DNA of 64,000 nucleotides from NCBI RefSeq assembly GCF_037414475.1, contig NZ_CP147913.1, positions 9,620,501 to 9,684,500 on the forward strand. Direction: 5' to 3'. Position numbers and translations under genes: made by a program. Source of the DNA: Myxococcus stipitatus (GTDB lineage Bacteria > Myxococcota > Myxococcia > Myxococcales > Myxococcaceae). The number at the start of each line of letters is the position of its first letter. The stretch's first letter is position 1. This document shows, one piece after another, positions 16,506-25,076 of the stretch. The notes beneath the pieces were generated by a model that was given only the letters and a program-made list of their open reading frames with translations, was not told where the DNA came from and made no database searches.

Positions 16506-17936
16506 TCAGCTCCCCCCTTCATCCAGAGCGCTGTCCAGGCCGTACTTGCGCAGCTTGTCGTGCAGGGTGGCGCGGCCAATCCCCAGCCGCCGGGCGGCGC
16601 CGCTGCGGTTTCCCCCCTCGATACGCAGTGCGTCCAGGATGAGTCCCCGCTCGTAGGCCTCGACCCGCTCCTTCAGGCCCACGCCCGGGGAGGCCTCGAC
16701 CTCGTCCGGCCTTGGCCCATCCCCCACCGCTCCCGGAGACGCCGGGGCCGCCCCCTCCGCATCGAGGGATGGCAGGAGCGACAGGTCCAGCTCCCCATCA
16801 CTGGACAGCGCCACCAGGCTCTCCAGCGTGTTCTCCAACTCGCGCACATTGCCGCGCCACGGCAACGCCACCAGCCGCTCGATGAAGCCCTCCACGACCT
16901 TGAGCGGGCCCGTGTGGAACCGGCCGCTGAACCGGTCCAGGAACATGCGCGCGAGCACCGGGATATCCTCCGGACGCTCCCGGAGCGACGGCACCCGCAG
17001 GTGCACCACGTTGAGCCGGTAGTAGAGGTCCTCTCGGAACAGGCCTTCCGCGGCCCGCTTGCGCAAGTCTCGGTGGGTGGCGGCCAGGATGCGCACGTCC
17101 ACCTTCACCGGCCGGTCCTCCCCCACGGGACGGACCTCGCCCTCCTGGAGCACACGCAGCAGCTTGGCCTGGAGCGGAGGCGCCAGTTCGCCCACCTCGT
17201 CGAGCAGCAGCGTGCCCCCATCCGCCTCACGGAAGAGCCCCTGCCGGACGCGGTGCGCTCCCGTGAACGCCCCCTTCGCGTGGCCAAACAACTCCGCCTC
17301 GGCGAGCTCCTCGGTGAGCGCCGCGCAGTTGAAGCGCAGGTAGGGCTTCTGGGCGCGAGACGAGGCTCGCACCAGCGCCTCCGCCACGCGCTCCTTGCCC
17401 GTGCCGCTCTCTCCCGTGATGAGCACCGTCACGTCGCGCGAGCCCGCGCGCTGGACCAGTTGCGCCAGCTTCCCCATCGGCTCCGAGGTGAACACCAGCG
17501 AGCGCGACAGGTTGAGCTCCCCCGTCAGACGCTCATTCTCATGGCGCAGCCTCACCGACTCCAGGGCCCGAGTGACGACGGCGAGCAGCTCATCCACGTC
17601 GAACGGCTTGCGGAAGTAGTCATACGCCCCCGCCTTCACCGCCTCCACCGCGAAGCGCTCCGAGCCATGGGCGGTGATGACGATGACCCGCGGCGTATGG
17701 GGCATCGTGCTCAAGCGCCGCACCAGCTCCATGCCATCCATTCGCGGCATGCGCAGGTCGGTGATGATCAACTCGAATCCGTGCGTGGACAGCTTCTCCA
17801 GCGCGGCCACGCCATCCTCGGCCTGCTCCACCTCCATGCCTTCGATGCTCCGGAGCATCTCCCGCAACGTGAAGCGCACGCCCGCGTCGTCATCCACCAC
17901 CAGGACACGCGAGACGTTCCGAGCTTCACCGCGCAT
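16506..17936 (-). CDS. sigma-54-dependent response regulator (NtrC family)
   Basis: 476 residues. The receiver domain is at about 10-125 (LVVDDDAGVRFTL, phospho-Asp in LIITDLRMPRMDG, Lys in YFRKPFDV). The AAA+ domain is at about 145-380, with Walker A GESGTGKE, the GAFTGA sigma-54 contact motif and DGGTLLLDEVGEL. A Fis-type HTH ends the protein (GNRSGAARRLGIGRATLHDKL). It activates sigma-54 promoters after phosphorylation. The start has AGAGG 6 nt upstream and overlaps the 3' end of the kinase gene by 11 bp, so the kinase is the cognate partner. Confidence 0.95.
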   Translation of the reverse strand: MRGEARNVSRVLVVDDDAGVRFTLREMLRSIEGMEVEQAEDGVAALEKLSTHGFELIITDLRMPRMDGMELVRRLSTMPHTPRVIVITAHGSERFAVEAVKAGAYDYFRKPFDVDELLAVVTRALESVRLRHENERLTGELNLSRSLVFTSEPMGKLAQLVQRAGSRDVTVLITGESGTGKERVAEALVRASSRAQKPYLRFNCAALTEELAEAELFGHAKGAFTGAHRVRQGLFREADGGTLLLDEVGELAPPLQAKLLRVLQEGEVRPVGEDRPVKVDVRILAATHRDLRKRAAEGLFREDLYYRLNVVHLRVPSLRERPEDIPVLARMFLDRFSGRFHTGPLKVVEGFIERLVALPWRGNVRELENTLESLVALSSDGELDLSLLPSLDAEGAAPASPGAVGDGPRPDEVEASPGVGLKERVEAYERGLILDALRIEGGNRSGAARRLGIGRATLHDKLRKYGLDSALDEGGS

Positions 17937-19269
17937 GGCTCACCTCTCGCTCCCGAACAGGACTCAACGTATCCGCGGGGGGCTCACGCGGCAGCACCAG
18001 CTCCGCCACACATCCCCCCGACACCTCGTTGCGCAAGGAGACGTCGCCGCCGTGCTGACGCGCCAGCGCGCGGGCCACCGTCAGCCCCAACCCCGAGCCC
18101 CGCTTCTTGGTCGTCACCCCAGCTTCGAAGACGCGGCCCGCCAGCTCCGGTGAGAGCCCCGCTCCCGAGTCTCGGATGAACACGCGCACGTCCCCCTGGC
18201 TCCCCGAATCGACACACACCACCACCTGGCCCCCTCGGGGACTCGCATCAATGGCGTTGAGGAGCAGGTTCATCACCACCTGCTTCACCTTGCGCGAGTC
18301 ACACACGGCATGCACCGGTCCCTCGCTGTCGCGGATGAGCGTCACCCCGTGCTCGGCCGCGATGCCTTCGTGGAGCACCAGGGCCTCGTCGCACAGCGCC
18401 GCCATGTCCACCTCGCCGACCGACAGCGGCACCAGGGGCCGCGAGAAGTTGAGGAACTCATCGAGGATGCCCTGCATGCGCGTCACCTCCCCCGCGAGGA
18501 CCTCCAGCCGCTCCTGGGGCTGCGCGCGCCCCGTCTCGCGCTGCATGAGCTGCGTCAGCCCCTTCACCGTGGCGAGGGGGTTCTTCAACTCATGGGCAAT
18601 CTCTCCCGACAGCGCCTCCAGCGTCCGCGCGTAGGTCCGGTGCGTGGCGAGCAGCTCGTCGCGCTGCTGGAAGGACTCCGCGAGCATCCCCTCCACCGTG
18701 CGCCGGAAGGCCGCGCCCATGGCGTTGGCCGCGACGATGGACAGGAAGGTACACACCGAGATGGCGATGAGCAGCTCGCGCGGAGGTGCCCCCAGGAAGG
18801 ACAGGTGCAGCGGCGGAGTCCACGCATTCAGGTGCGCCACCGACAGCACGGCCACCAGCACGAGCTCCGCCGCCATCAGCACCTTGCGCTGTCCCGCCGG
18901 CAACAGCGCCGCCGCCACGAACGCGAGCGGCGCGATGAGTGGCAACAGCGGACTCGCCAGCCCGCCAGTGCCCCACGTCAGGCCCTGCTCCAACAAGAGC
19001 CCGCCCGCGAAGTTGATGAACAGGCCCCTCGCGGAGATGCCCTCGCGCTCGTACCGGCGCAGCTCGTAGAAGAAGAACGCCAGGGCGACCCCCATCTGCA
19101 CGAGCAGCCAGACGCGGCGCCAGGGCGCGCCGTCCATCAGGGTGAGCCCCGCGATGGTCGCCATCAGGAAGGCCCCGAAGTAGGCGCGCATCCGCACCAC
19201 GCGGCCGAAGATGTGGCCCACGTGCTTGAGGCGCATCGCATCGAGACTGCGCCGGGTTCGCGGTTCCAT
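17926..19269 (-). CDS. membrane-bound sensor histidine kinase
   Basis: 447 residues with GAGG before ATG 19269. The first 190 residues contain about six hydrophobic segments without a large periplasmic loop, so the signal is probably sensed in or at the membrane. The HisKA box GEIAHELKNPLATVKGL is at about residue 225. The HATPase domain shows NLLLNAIDASPRGG, DSGAGLSPEL and a G2 box RGSGLGLTVARALARQHGG. It phosphorylates the response regulator encoded immediately downstream. All catalytic boxes are intact. Confidence 0.95.
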   Translation of the reverse strand: MEPRTRRSLDAMRLKHVGHIFGRVVRMRAYFGAFLMATIAGLTLMDGAPWRRVWLLVQMGVALAFFFYELRRYEREGISARGLFINFAGGLLLEQGLTWGTGGLASPLLPLIAPLAFVAAALLPAGQRKVLMAAELVLVAVLSVAHLNAWTPPLHLSFLGAPPRELLIAISVCTFLSIVAANAMGAAFRRTVEGMLAESFQQRDELLATHRTYARTLEALSGEIAHELKNPLATVKGLTQLMQRETGRAQPQERLEVLAGEVTRMQGILDEFLNFSRPLVPLSVGEVDMAALCDEALVLHEGIAAEHGVTLIRDSEGPVHAVCDSRKVKQVVMNLLLNAIDASPRGGQVVVCVDSGSQGDVRVFIRDSGAGLSPELAGRVFEAGVTTKKRGSGLGLTVARALARQHGGDVSLRNEVSGGCVAELVLPREPPADTLSPVREREVSHAR

Positions 19270-19293
19270 GTCCGCCTCGTCAACGCGCCACGT

Positions 19294-20496
19294 TCAAGGC
19301 AGGTGGCCCGGCTGCGTGGCCATCACCGGAGCATCCATCCCCGTCGAGAGGATGGGATGTTGCTCCGCGGTCTCCCATGCCAACACCGGCCACCAGGGAG
19401 GCTCGGCCCGCGAGGTGCCTGGCTCCAGACTCTGCCCGGGCTTGGGGAGCAGGAGCGATATCGAGGCCTGCGTGGCCGCCGCGCGCACTCGCTCCGCCGG
19501 CTCCGTCCAACCGTGATAGGCCAGCCCGAACAGGGCCCAGTGAATGGGAAGCATCGCCTTCCCACGTAGCATCTGGTGTGCCAGCACGGCCTGCTCCGGG
19601 CCGATGTGCCAGTCCGGCCAGGTGCGGTGGTACTGGCCCGTCTCAATCATCGTCACGTCGAAGGGCCCCAGACGCTCGCCGATGTCCTTCATCGCGGGGA
19701 ACAAGCCGGTGTCACCCGAGAAGAAGACCCGGTGCCGCGGGCCCACCAGCGCATAGCCAGCCCACAGCGTGGCGTCCTTGTCGAGCACCTGGCGCCCCGA
19801 GGCATGGCGCGCGGGCGTGGCGACCACCTCCAGCCCGCCCACGGTGGTGCGCTCCCACCAGTCGAGCTCCACGATGCGCTCGACGGGGATGCCCCACGAC
19901 TCGAGATGCGCGCCCACCCCGAGTGGCACGATGAAGACGGCCTTGGAGTCCTTGAGCGCGACCACGGTCCCCATGTCCAGGTGGTCATAGTGGTCATGGG
20001 AGATGACCACCGCGTCGATGGGGGGAAGGTCCGCCAACGCGATGGGCGGCGGGAACCAGCGTTTGGGACCCACCCAGGTGTAGGGCGAGACGCGCTCGCT
20101 CCACACCGGGTCCGTGAGGATGCGGTGGCCATCCAGCTCCACCAGCAGCGTGGAGTGTCCCAACCAGGTCAGGCGCAACCCTGTCGCGGGGGGCGTCCGG
20201 AAGCGCCCGGGGTCGATGGGGGCCACCTGGAGGGGCTCGGTGGGATTCGCATGAGGGCTCGCACGCAGCGCGCTCGTCAGCATCTCACCGTAGTGGTTCA
20301 CCAGCGGCTGGGGATTGTCGAAGTGCCCGTCCTTCCACTGCGGCGAGCGCTCCATCCTCTCGCGCCGCGCCCCTATCGCACGCTTGCCAAACGCGGTGTA
20401 TCCGTCCACGACGAGTACGAGGATGCCCAGCGCCAGCAGCGCCGCCAGCCCCATCGCGCCCCGGCGCAGCACGCGCCGAATGCCTTGGGTCTTCAT
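19294..20496 (-). CDS. membrane-anchored metallo-beta-lactamase-fold hydrolase
   Basis: 400 residues from ATG 20496. One N-terminal transmembrane helix (AMGLAALLALGILVLVVDGY) is followed by a UlaG/NAPE-PLD-like MBL domain. The first metal motif is VVISHDHYDHLD, with GDTGLFPAM and MIETGQY as later ligand regions and PIHWALF near the end. The overall pattern (TWLGHSTLLVELDG, LTDPVWSERVSP) matches NAPE-phospholipase-D-type hydrolases. The substrate is unknown; a phosphodiester or lipid substrate is possible. The stop is 24 bp before the kinase start, so it may be part of the kinase/regulator transcript. Confidence 0.85.
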   Translation of the reverse strand: MKTQGIRRVLRRGAMGLAALLALGILVLVVDGYTAFGKRAIGARRERMERSPQWKDGHFDNPQPLVNHYGEMLTSALRASPHANPTEPLQVAPIDPGRFRTPPATGLRLTWLGHSTLLVELDGHRILTDPVWSERVSPYTWVGPKRWFPPPIALADLPPIDAVVISHDHYDHLDMGTVVALKDSKAVFIVPLGVGAHLESWGIPVERIVELDWWERTTVGGLEVVATPARHASGRQVLDKDATLWAGYALVGPRHRVFFSGDTGLFPAMKDIGERLGPFDVTMIETGQYHRTWPDWHIGPEQAVLAHQMLRGKAMLPIHWALFGLAYHGWTEPAERVRAAATQASISLLLPKPGQSLEPGTSRAEPPWWPVLAWETAEQHPILSTGMDAPVMATQPGHLP

Positions 20497-20565
20497 TGAA
20501 AAATCGCTCCCAGAGGGGGCAGTCAATCACGTGGCCCCGTCGCCGGGAACAGAGAGACTCGCGCC

Positions 20566-20793
20566 TCAGCGGAGGCCGGACCTGCCGCCCTCGACGACCC
20601 GAAGCGAGGGCTTCGTCTGCCGCCGGGAGGCGCTCTTCGCCTTCCCCGCCGGGGCGCCGCGGGCGGGCCGGGACGACTTGGCGGCGGAGCGGCTTGGAGC
20701 CCGGCTCCCCCCGGCGACTGGCTTGCCTCCGAGCGTGCGCCGTTTCGGGCGAGGGAAAGGCAGGCAGAAGAACAGGTACATGTCGAGCAGCAT
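20566..20793 (-). CDS. small basic protein, 75 aa
   Basis: The start is ATG 20793 with AGAGG upstream. The first 15 residues are hydrophobic (MLLDMYLFFCLPFP). The rest is strongly basic and rich in Ala, Ser, Pro and Arg/Lys, resembling the disordered tails of myxobacterial DNA-binding or ribosome-associated proteins. It ends 70 bp before the MBL-hydrolase start, on the same strand. No family is recognised and the frame is short, so it could be spurious. Confidence 0.4.
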   Translation of the reverse strand: MLLDMYLFFCLPFPRPKRRTLGGKPVAGGSRAPSRSAAKSSRPARGAPAGKAKSASRRQTKPSLRVVEGGRSGLR

Positions 20794-21163
20794 GGGGCCT
20801 CTTCGCCTTGTGCGGATGCGCAGTGGATGAGTGTGCCGTGCGCGCCATGAGCAATGGCGGTGCCACCTTCCCCGGTCTCCGAGGAAGCGATGCGCAAGGT
20901 GCCACGCCGCGTCGTCTCCAGGCGTGAAGAAGCATGAAGAAGGCGTGGTGGAAGCCCCGGGGACGGGCCATGCGCACCTTTCCATCCGAGCCCGGCCGCC
21001 GTCGAGGTGTCGGGCATCCGGCGGGGGTGCCGGATTCCCGGCGGGGGAACGCGCGGGGTTCCGGCGGGGCTGTGGCGGCTGCACCGAGCAAGCGCTGGCA
21101 CACACATTGCCAACGTGGCGGCCGTCACCGCGGAGAGAGACCGCGGCATCGACGGGAGGCTTC
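20794..21163. other. 370 bp intergenic region upstream of efflux operon
   Basis: It is flanked by a small minus-strand gene and the plus-strand hlyD-type gene. I see no supported gene. It contains the repeated CCGGCGGGG motif described separately and should hold the operon promoter. Confidence 0.5.
21018..21069 (+). repeat. three CCGGCGGGG motifs
   Basis: Exact 9-mers start at 21018, 21038 and 21061 (spacing 20 and 23 bp), 95-146 bp upstream of the efflux operon start. The spacing is near two helical turns, which would suit a repressor or activator array. In a GC-rich genome a chance cluster is also plausible. Confidence 0.35.
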
Positions 21164-22228
21164 ATGCGGCGTGCGGTCGTGCTTTTCGTGGTCCTGGTGG
21201 TGGTGCTCACGGCGCTGCTGGGCGTGCGCATCCTGAAGGACCGGCGGGCCGCGGAGGGGCCAGCTGGGGGCTCGGGCGTGGTGGAAGGCACGGCGGTGGA
21301 CGTGCGCGCGCGCATCAACGCCCGCGTCATCGCCCGCTACGTGGAGGAAGGCGCCCGCGTGGAGAAGAACGCGGTCCTCCTCGCGCTGGACTGCACGGAG
21401 CCGGAGGCGGGGCTGTCGGAGGCCACCGCGAGGTTGGCCATGGCGCAGGCCCAGGCGGAAGGGGCTCGCGCGGCGGCGGTGGCCGCGGGCCGCAGCAGTG
21501 AAGCGGTGGCCGCGCAGGTGGAAGGAAGCCAGTCCCAGATTGCCTCGCTCGCGGACCAGCACGGGCTCGCCGAGCGTCAGGCCGAGCGGCTCAAGAAGAT
21601 GGGCGAGGCCACGACGGAGGCCGCGTTGGACCAGGCCCGCGCGCAGGCCCAGGCCCTGGCGCAGCAGCTCGAAGCGGCACGGCATGCGAGCGCGGCCACG
21701 GCGAGACAGGCCCGCGCCGCCACCGAGCAGGAGCGCGCCAGCTTCCAGCAGGCCGAGTCCGCGCTCCGAGCCATCCAGGCCGCGGAGGCCACGGTCCGCC
21801 GGGCCCAGGTGTCGGTGTCGGAGTGTGAGCTGCGCGCGCCGCTGAGCGGGACGGTGGAGACGCTGCCGCTGGAGGTCGGTGAGCTGGCGCTGCCCGGCGC
21901 GGTGGTCGCGCGGCTGGTGGACACGCGCCGCCCCAAGGCGACGTTCTACCTGCCCAACGCGGAGCTCGCCTCGGCCCGGCCGGGACAGGCGGCGACGGTG
22001 CACGCGGACGCGTATCCCGACCGCGCGTTCCAGGCCCACGTGGTGACGGTGGCGCGAGAGGCGGCGTTCACGCCTCGCAACGTGCAGACACGCTCGGACC
22101 GGGACCGGCTGGTCTACCCCGTGGAGGTGCACATCGACGCGCCCGAGGGCGTGCTGCTGCCGGGCATGCCGGTGGAGATCACCCTGGGGCCGGTGAACGC
22201 GGCGGCGGTCGCGGAGCAGCATCCGTGA
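21164..22228 (+). CDS. HlyD/EmrA-family membrane fusion protein
   Basis: 354 residues; ATG preceded by GGGAGG. An N-terminal signal anchor (VVLFVVLVVVLTALLGVRIL) is followed by the first half of a biotinyl-lipoyl domain (VVEGTAVDVRARINARVIAR). A long Ala/Gln-rich coiled-coil hairpin spans about 95-220, then the second lipoyl half (CELRAPLSGTVETLPLEVGE) and beta-barrel domain. It should bridge the inner-membrane ABC permeases to an outer-membrane channel. It overlaps the next gene (GTGA). The gene order MFP-ATPase-ATPase-permease-permease equals the YbhGFSR type, with the ATPase as two genes rather than one fused YbhF. Confidence 0.9.
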   Translation: MRRAVVLFVVLVVVLTALLGVRILKDRRAAEGPAGGSGVVEGTAVDVRARINARVIARYVEEGARVEKNAVLLALDCTEPEAGLSEATARLAMAQAQAEGARAAAVAAGRSSEAVAAQVEGSQSQIASLADQHGLAERQAERLKKMGEATTEAALDQARAQAQALAQQLEAARHASAATARQARAATEQERASFQQAESALRAIQAAEATVRRAQVSVSECELRAPLSGTVETLPLEVGELALPGAVVARLVDTRRPKATFYLPNAELASARPGQAATVHADAYPDRAFQAHVVTVAREAAFTPRNVQTRSDRDRLVYPVEVHIDAPEGVLLPGMPVEITLGPVNAAAVAEQHP

Positions 22229-22986
22229 GCCCGTCGCCGGAGATGTCCGTGGTGCTCGAGGACGTCCGCCGCGCCTTCGGCAAGGCGCAGGCCCTGCGGG
22301 GCGTGTCGCTCTCCGTCCACGCGGGTGAGGTCTACGGGCTGGTGGGCCCCGACGGCGCGGGGAAGACCACGGCCATCCGGTTGATGTCGGGCCTGTTGCT
22401 TCCGGACTCGGGCCGGGTCCGGCTGTTGGGAGAGGACCCCGCGAACACGCGCTCCCCGGTGCGTGAGTCCCTGGGCCTGGTGCCGCAGCGGAACACGCTC
22501 TACGGAGACCTGAGCGTCGACGAGAACCTGCGCTTCTTCGCGAAGCTGTTCGGCCTGTCCCACCGGGACTTTGAAGAGCGGCGCGCGCAGCTCCTGGGCA
22601 TCACCCGGTTGGGGCGCTTCACGGACCGGCGCGCGGACGCGTTGTCGGGCGGCATGTACAAGAAGCTGGCGCTGGCGTGTGCCCTGCTCCACCGGCCTCG
22701 CGTGCTGCTGCTCGACGAGCCGACCAACGGCGTGGACCCGGTGAGCCGCCGCGAGCTGTGGGAGCTGCTCTACGGCCTGGTCCACGAGGGCATGACGCTC
22801 CTGGTGTCCACGCCGTACATGGACGAGGCCGCGCGGTGTCATCGCGTGGGTCTGCTCCATGCGGGGGCGCTCATCGCGGAGGGAGACCCTCGGGAGCTGG
22901 CGCGCCAGCATGGGGTGGCGGCGTCCAACTTCGAGGCCGTGTTCCTGTCGCTCGTCGAGAAGCGCGATGGCGGGAGGGCCGCATGA
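22225..22986 (+). CDS. ABC transporter ATPase (YbhF N-half type)
   Basis: 253 residues from a GTG overlapping the previous stop. Walker A is GPDGAGKTTAI, the Q-loop lies around VPQRNTLYGDLSV, and the signature LSGGMYKKLALA precedes Walker B VLLLDEPTNGVDP. The H-loop position is TPYMDEAARC: the usual histidine is Tyr in STPYMDEA, as is common in this drug/lipid exporter subgroup. It powers the export system with the following ATPase, to which it is coupled by an ATGA overlap. Confidence 0.92.
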   Translation: MSPSPEMSVVLEDVRRAFGKAQALRGVSLSVHAGEVYGLVGPDGAGKTTAIRLMSGLLLPDSGRVRLLGEDPANTRSPVRESLGLVPQRNTLYGDLSVDENLRFFAKLFGLSHRDFEERRAQLLGITRLGRFTDRRADALSGGMYKKLALACALLHRPRVLLLDEPTNGVDPVSRRELWELLYGLVHEGMTLLVSTPYMDEAARCHRVGLLHAGALIAEGDPRELARQHGVAASNFEAVFLSLVEKRDGGRAA

Positions 22987-23921
22987 CTCCGGCCATCGAG
23001 GTGCGTCACCTGACGAGGCGCTTCGGGACCTTCACCGCCGTGGACGACGTGAGCTTCGACGTCGGAGCGGGAGAGATTTTCGGCTACCTGGGCGCCAACG
23101 GCGCGGGCAAGTCCACCACCATCCGGATGTTGTGTGGCCTGCTCAAGCCCTCGAGTGGCGGTGCCCATGTCGCGGGCTTCGACGTGGGGCTCGAGCCCGA
23201 GCGCGTGAAGGCGGGCATCGGCTACATGTCCCAGCGGTTCTCGCTGTACCTGGACCTGAGCGTGCGCGCGAACCTGGAGTTCTTCGCGTCGGCGTATGGC
23301 GCGTACGGACGGGAGCTGGAGCGGCGCATCGGGGCGATGCTCGAGCGCATGCAGCTTCGCGACGTCCAGAACGAAGTGACGGGCTCCCTGCCAGGAGGAC
23401 TCCAGCAGCGCGTCGCGTTGGCGAGCGCGGTGCTGCACCAGCCTCGCATCGTCTTCCTCGACGAGCCCACCGCGGGAGTGGACCCGGTGCAGCGGCGCTC
23501 CTTCTGGGAGCTGATTCGAGACCTCGCCTCGCATGGCACCACGGTCTTCGTCACCACGCACTACATGGACGAGGCGGAGAACTGCGCGCGCATCGGCATC
23601 ATGGTGGACGGAAAGCTGGTGGCGCTGGACAGCCCCGAAGGACTGAAGCGGACCCACGCTCCGGGCCGGGTGTTGGAGGTGCGAGGCCCCCGCCTCTCCC
23701 CTGCCCTGGATTCGCTGCGCGGTCTGGAGGGGGTGCTGGACGTGAGCCGCTTCGGTTCGGGGGCCACGGTTCGCGTGGACCCGGTCCGGCTTGCTCCCGA
23801 GGCGCTGGCGGACCGGCTGCGTGCACAGGGGGTGGACCCGTTGGAGATGGAGGACTCCGCGCCCACGCTGGACGACGTCTTCCTGGCGCTGACGGCGAAC
23901 GCCCAGCGTGGAGAGGACTGA
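22983..23921 (+). CDS. ABC transporter ATPase (YbhF C-half type)
   Basis: 312 residues from ATG 22983, which overlaps the previous stop. Walker A is GANGAGKSTTI, the Q-loop YMSQRFSLYLDLSV, the signature LPGGLQQRVALA (serine of LSGG replaced by proline), and Walker B IVFLDEPTAGVDP with switch TTHYMDEAENC. A C-terminal regulatory extension (about 235-312) is typical of multidrug or polysaccharide ABC2 exporters. Together with the preceding ATPase it would form a heterodimer. Confidence 0.92.
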   Translation: MTPAIEVRHLTRRFGTFTAVDDVSFDVGAGEIFGYLGANGAGKSTTIRMLCGLLKPSSGGAHVAGFDVGLEPERVKAGIGYMSQRFSLYLDLSVRANLEFFASAYGAYGRELERRIGAMLERMQLRDVQNEVTGSLPGGLQQRVALASAVLHQPRIVFLDEPTAGVDPVQRRSFWELIRDLASHGTTVFVTTHYMDEAENCARIGIMVDGKLVALDSPEGLKRTHAPGRVLEVRGPRLSPALDSLRGLEGVLDVSRFGSGATVRVDPVRLAPEALADRLRAQGVDPLEMEDSAPTLDDVFLALTANAQRGED

Positions 23922-25061
23922 GTGGCCATGGACTCGTCTCGAGTGAATCGCCGGGTGGGACGCATCCTCGCGATGGCGGGCAAGGAGGTCCTGCACATCC
24001 GCCGGGACATCCGCACCCTCTATCTGGCGCTGGCGCTGCCCGTGGTGATGCTGGTGCTGTTCGGCTTCGGCATCAGCTTCGACGTGGACCACCTGGAGCT
24101 GGCGGTGGTGGACCAGGACCGCACGGACCTGTCGCGCGAGCTGGTGCGCCAGGTCACCGCGTCCGGCGAGTTCGTGGTGATGCGCGATGGCACCTCGCCC
24201 GAGGAGGCCGTGAGCGAGCTGCGCCGAGGCCACGCGACAGGGGTCCTGCTGATTCGCAAGGGCTTCGCCGAGGACTGGATGCGCGGAGGGGCCCAGGTCC
24301 AGTTCCTGCTCGATGGCGCGGATGGCAACACGGCGACACAGGCCCTGGCGAAGGCCCAGGCGTTGGTGGAGATGGCGGGCCGCAACCTCGGGGGCTCCCG
24401 GGTGATGGCCGCGCCTCCACTGGAGGTCCGCGTGCGCACGCTGTTCAACCCCACCGCGCGCTCGGCGATGTTCCTGGTGCCGGGGCTCGCGGCGTATCTG
24501 CTGGCCATCGTCGCGGTGCTCATCACCGCGCTGACGGTGGCGCGAGAGTGGGAGCGAGGCTCCATGGAGCAGCTCTTCGCGACCCCCGTGGGCCGGATGG
24601 AGATTGTCGTGGGCAAGCTGCTGCCCTACCTGGGCATCGGCCTGCTCCAGGTGATGCTGGTGCTGGCGGTGGGCACCTGGGTGTTCGACGTGCCGATCCG
24701 CGGCAGCCTGCTGGCGCTGGGCCTGGGCGCGTTCCTGTTCCTCGTGGGGATGCTGGGCCAGGGGCTGCTCATCTCGGTGGTGACTCGCAACCAGATGGTG
24801 GCGACGCAGGTGGCCACGATGACGTCCGTGCTGCCATCCATGCTCCTGTCCGGGTTCATCTTCCCCATCGAGAACCTGCCGGCGCCGCTCAAGCTCATCA
24901 GCACGTTGATACCCGCGCGGTACTTCGTGGCCACGCTGCGCGGGGTGCTCCTGCGCGGCAACGGCCTGGCGGTGCTGTGGCCGCAGTTGGTGGCACTGAC
25001 CTTGTTCGCGGCCCTCATGTTGGTGGTGGCGACGCGCCGTTTCCAGCGGCGGCTGGACTGA
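23922..25061 (+). CDS. ABC-2 type permease (YbhS-like)
   Basis: 379 residues beginning directly after the stop of the ATPase gene (GTG; ATG two codons later is an alternative). The YhgE/ABC2 layout is clear: TM1 (LYLALALPVVMLVLFGFGIS) and a large extracytoplasmic domain (about 55-180), then a five-helix bundle including MFLVPGLAAYLLAIVAVLI. The motif EWERGSMEQLFATPVGRMEI lies on the cytosolic coupling helix. It forms the export path with the next gene product. Confidence 0.92.
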   Translation: MAMDSSRVNRRVGRILAMAGKEVLHIRRDIRTLYLALALPVVMLVLFGFGISFDVDHLELAVVDQDRTDLSRELVRQVTASGEFVVMRDGTSPEEAVSELRRGHATGVLLIRKGFAEDWMRGGAQVQFLLDGADGNTATQALAKAQALVEMAGRNLGGSRVMAAPPLEVRVRTLFNPTARSAMFLVPGLAAYLLAIVAVLITALTVAREWERGSMEQLFATPVGRMEIVVGKLLPYLGIGLLQVMLVLAVGTWVFDVPIRGSLLALGLGAFLFLVGMLGQGLLISVVTRNQMVATQVATMTSVLPSMLLSGFIFPIENLPAPLKLISTLIPARYFVATLRGVLLRGNGLAVLWPQLVALTLFAALMLVVATRRFQRRLD

Positions 25062-25076
25062 AGGAGGAACGCGAAC

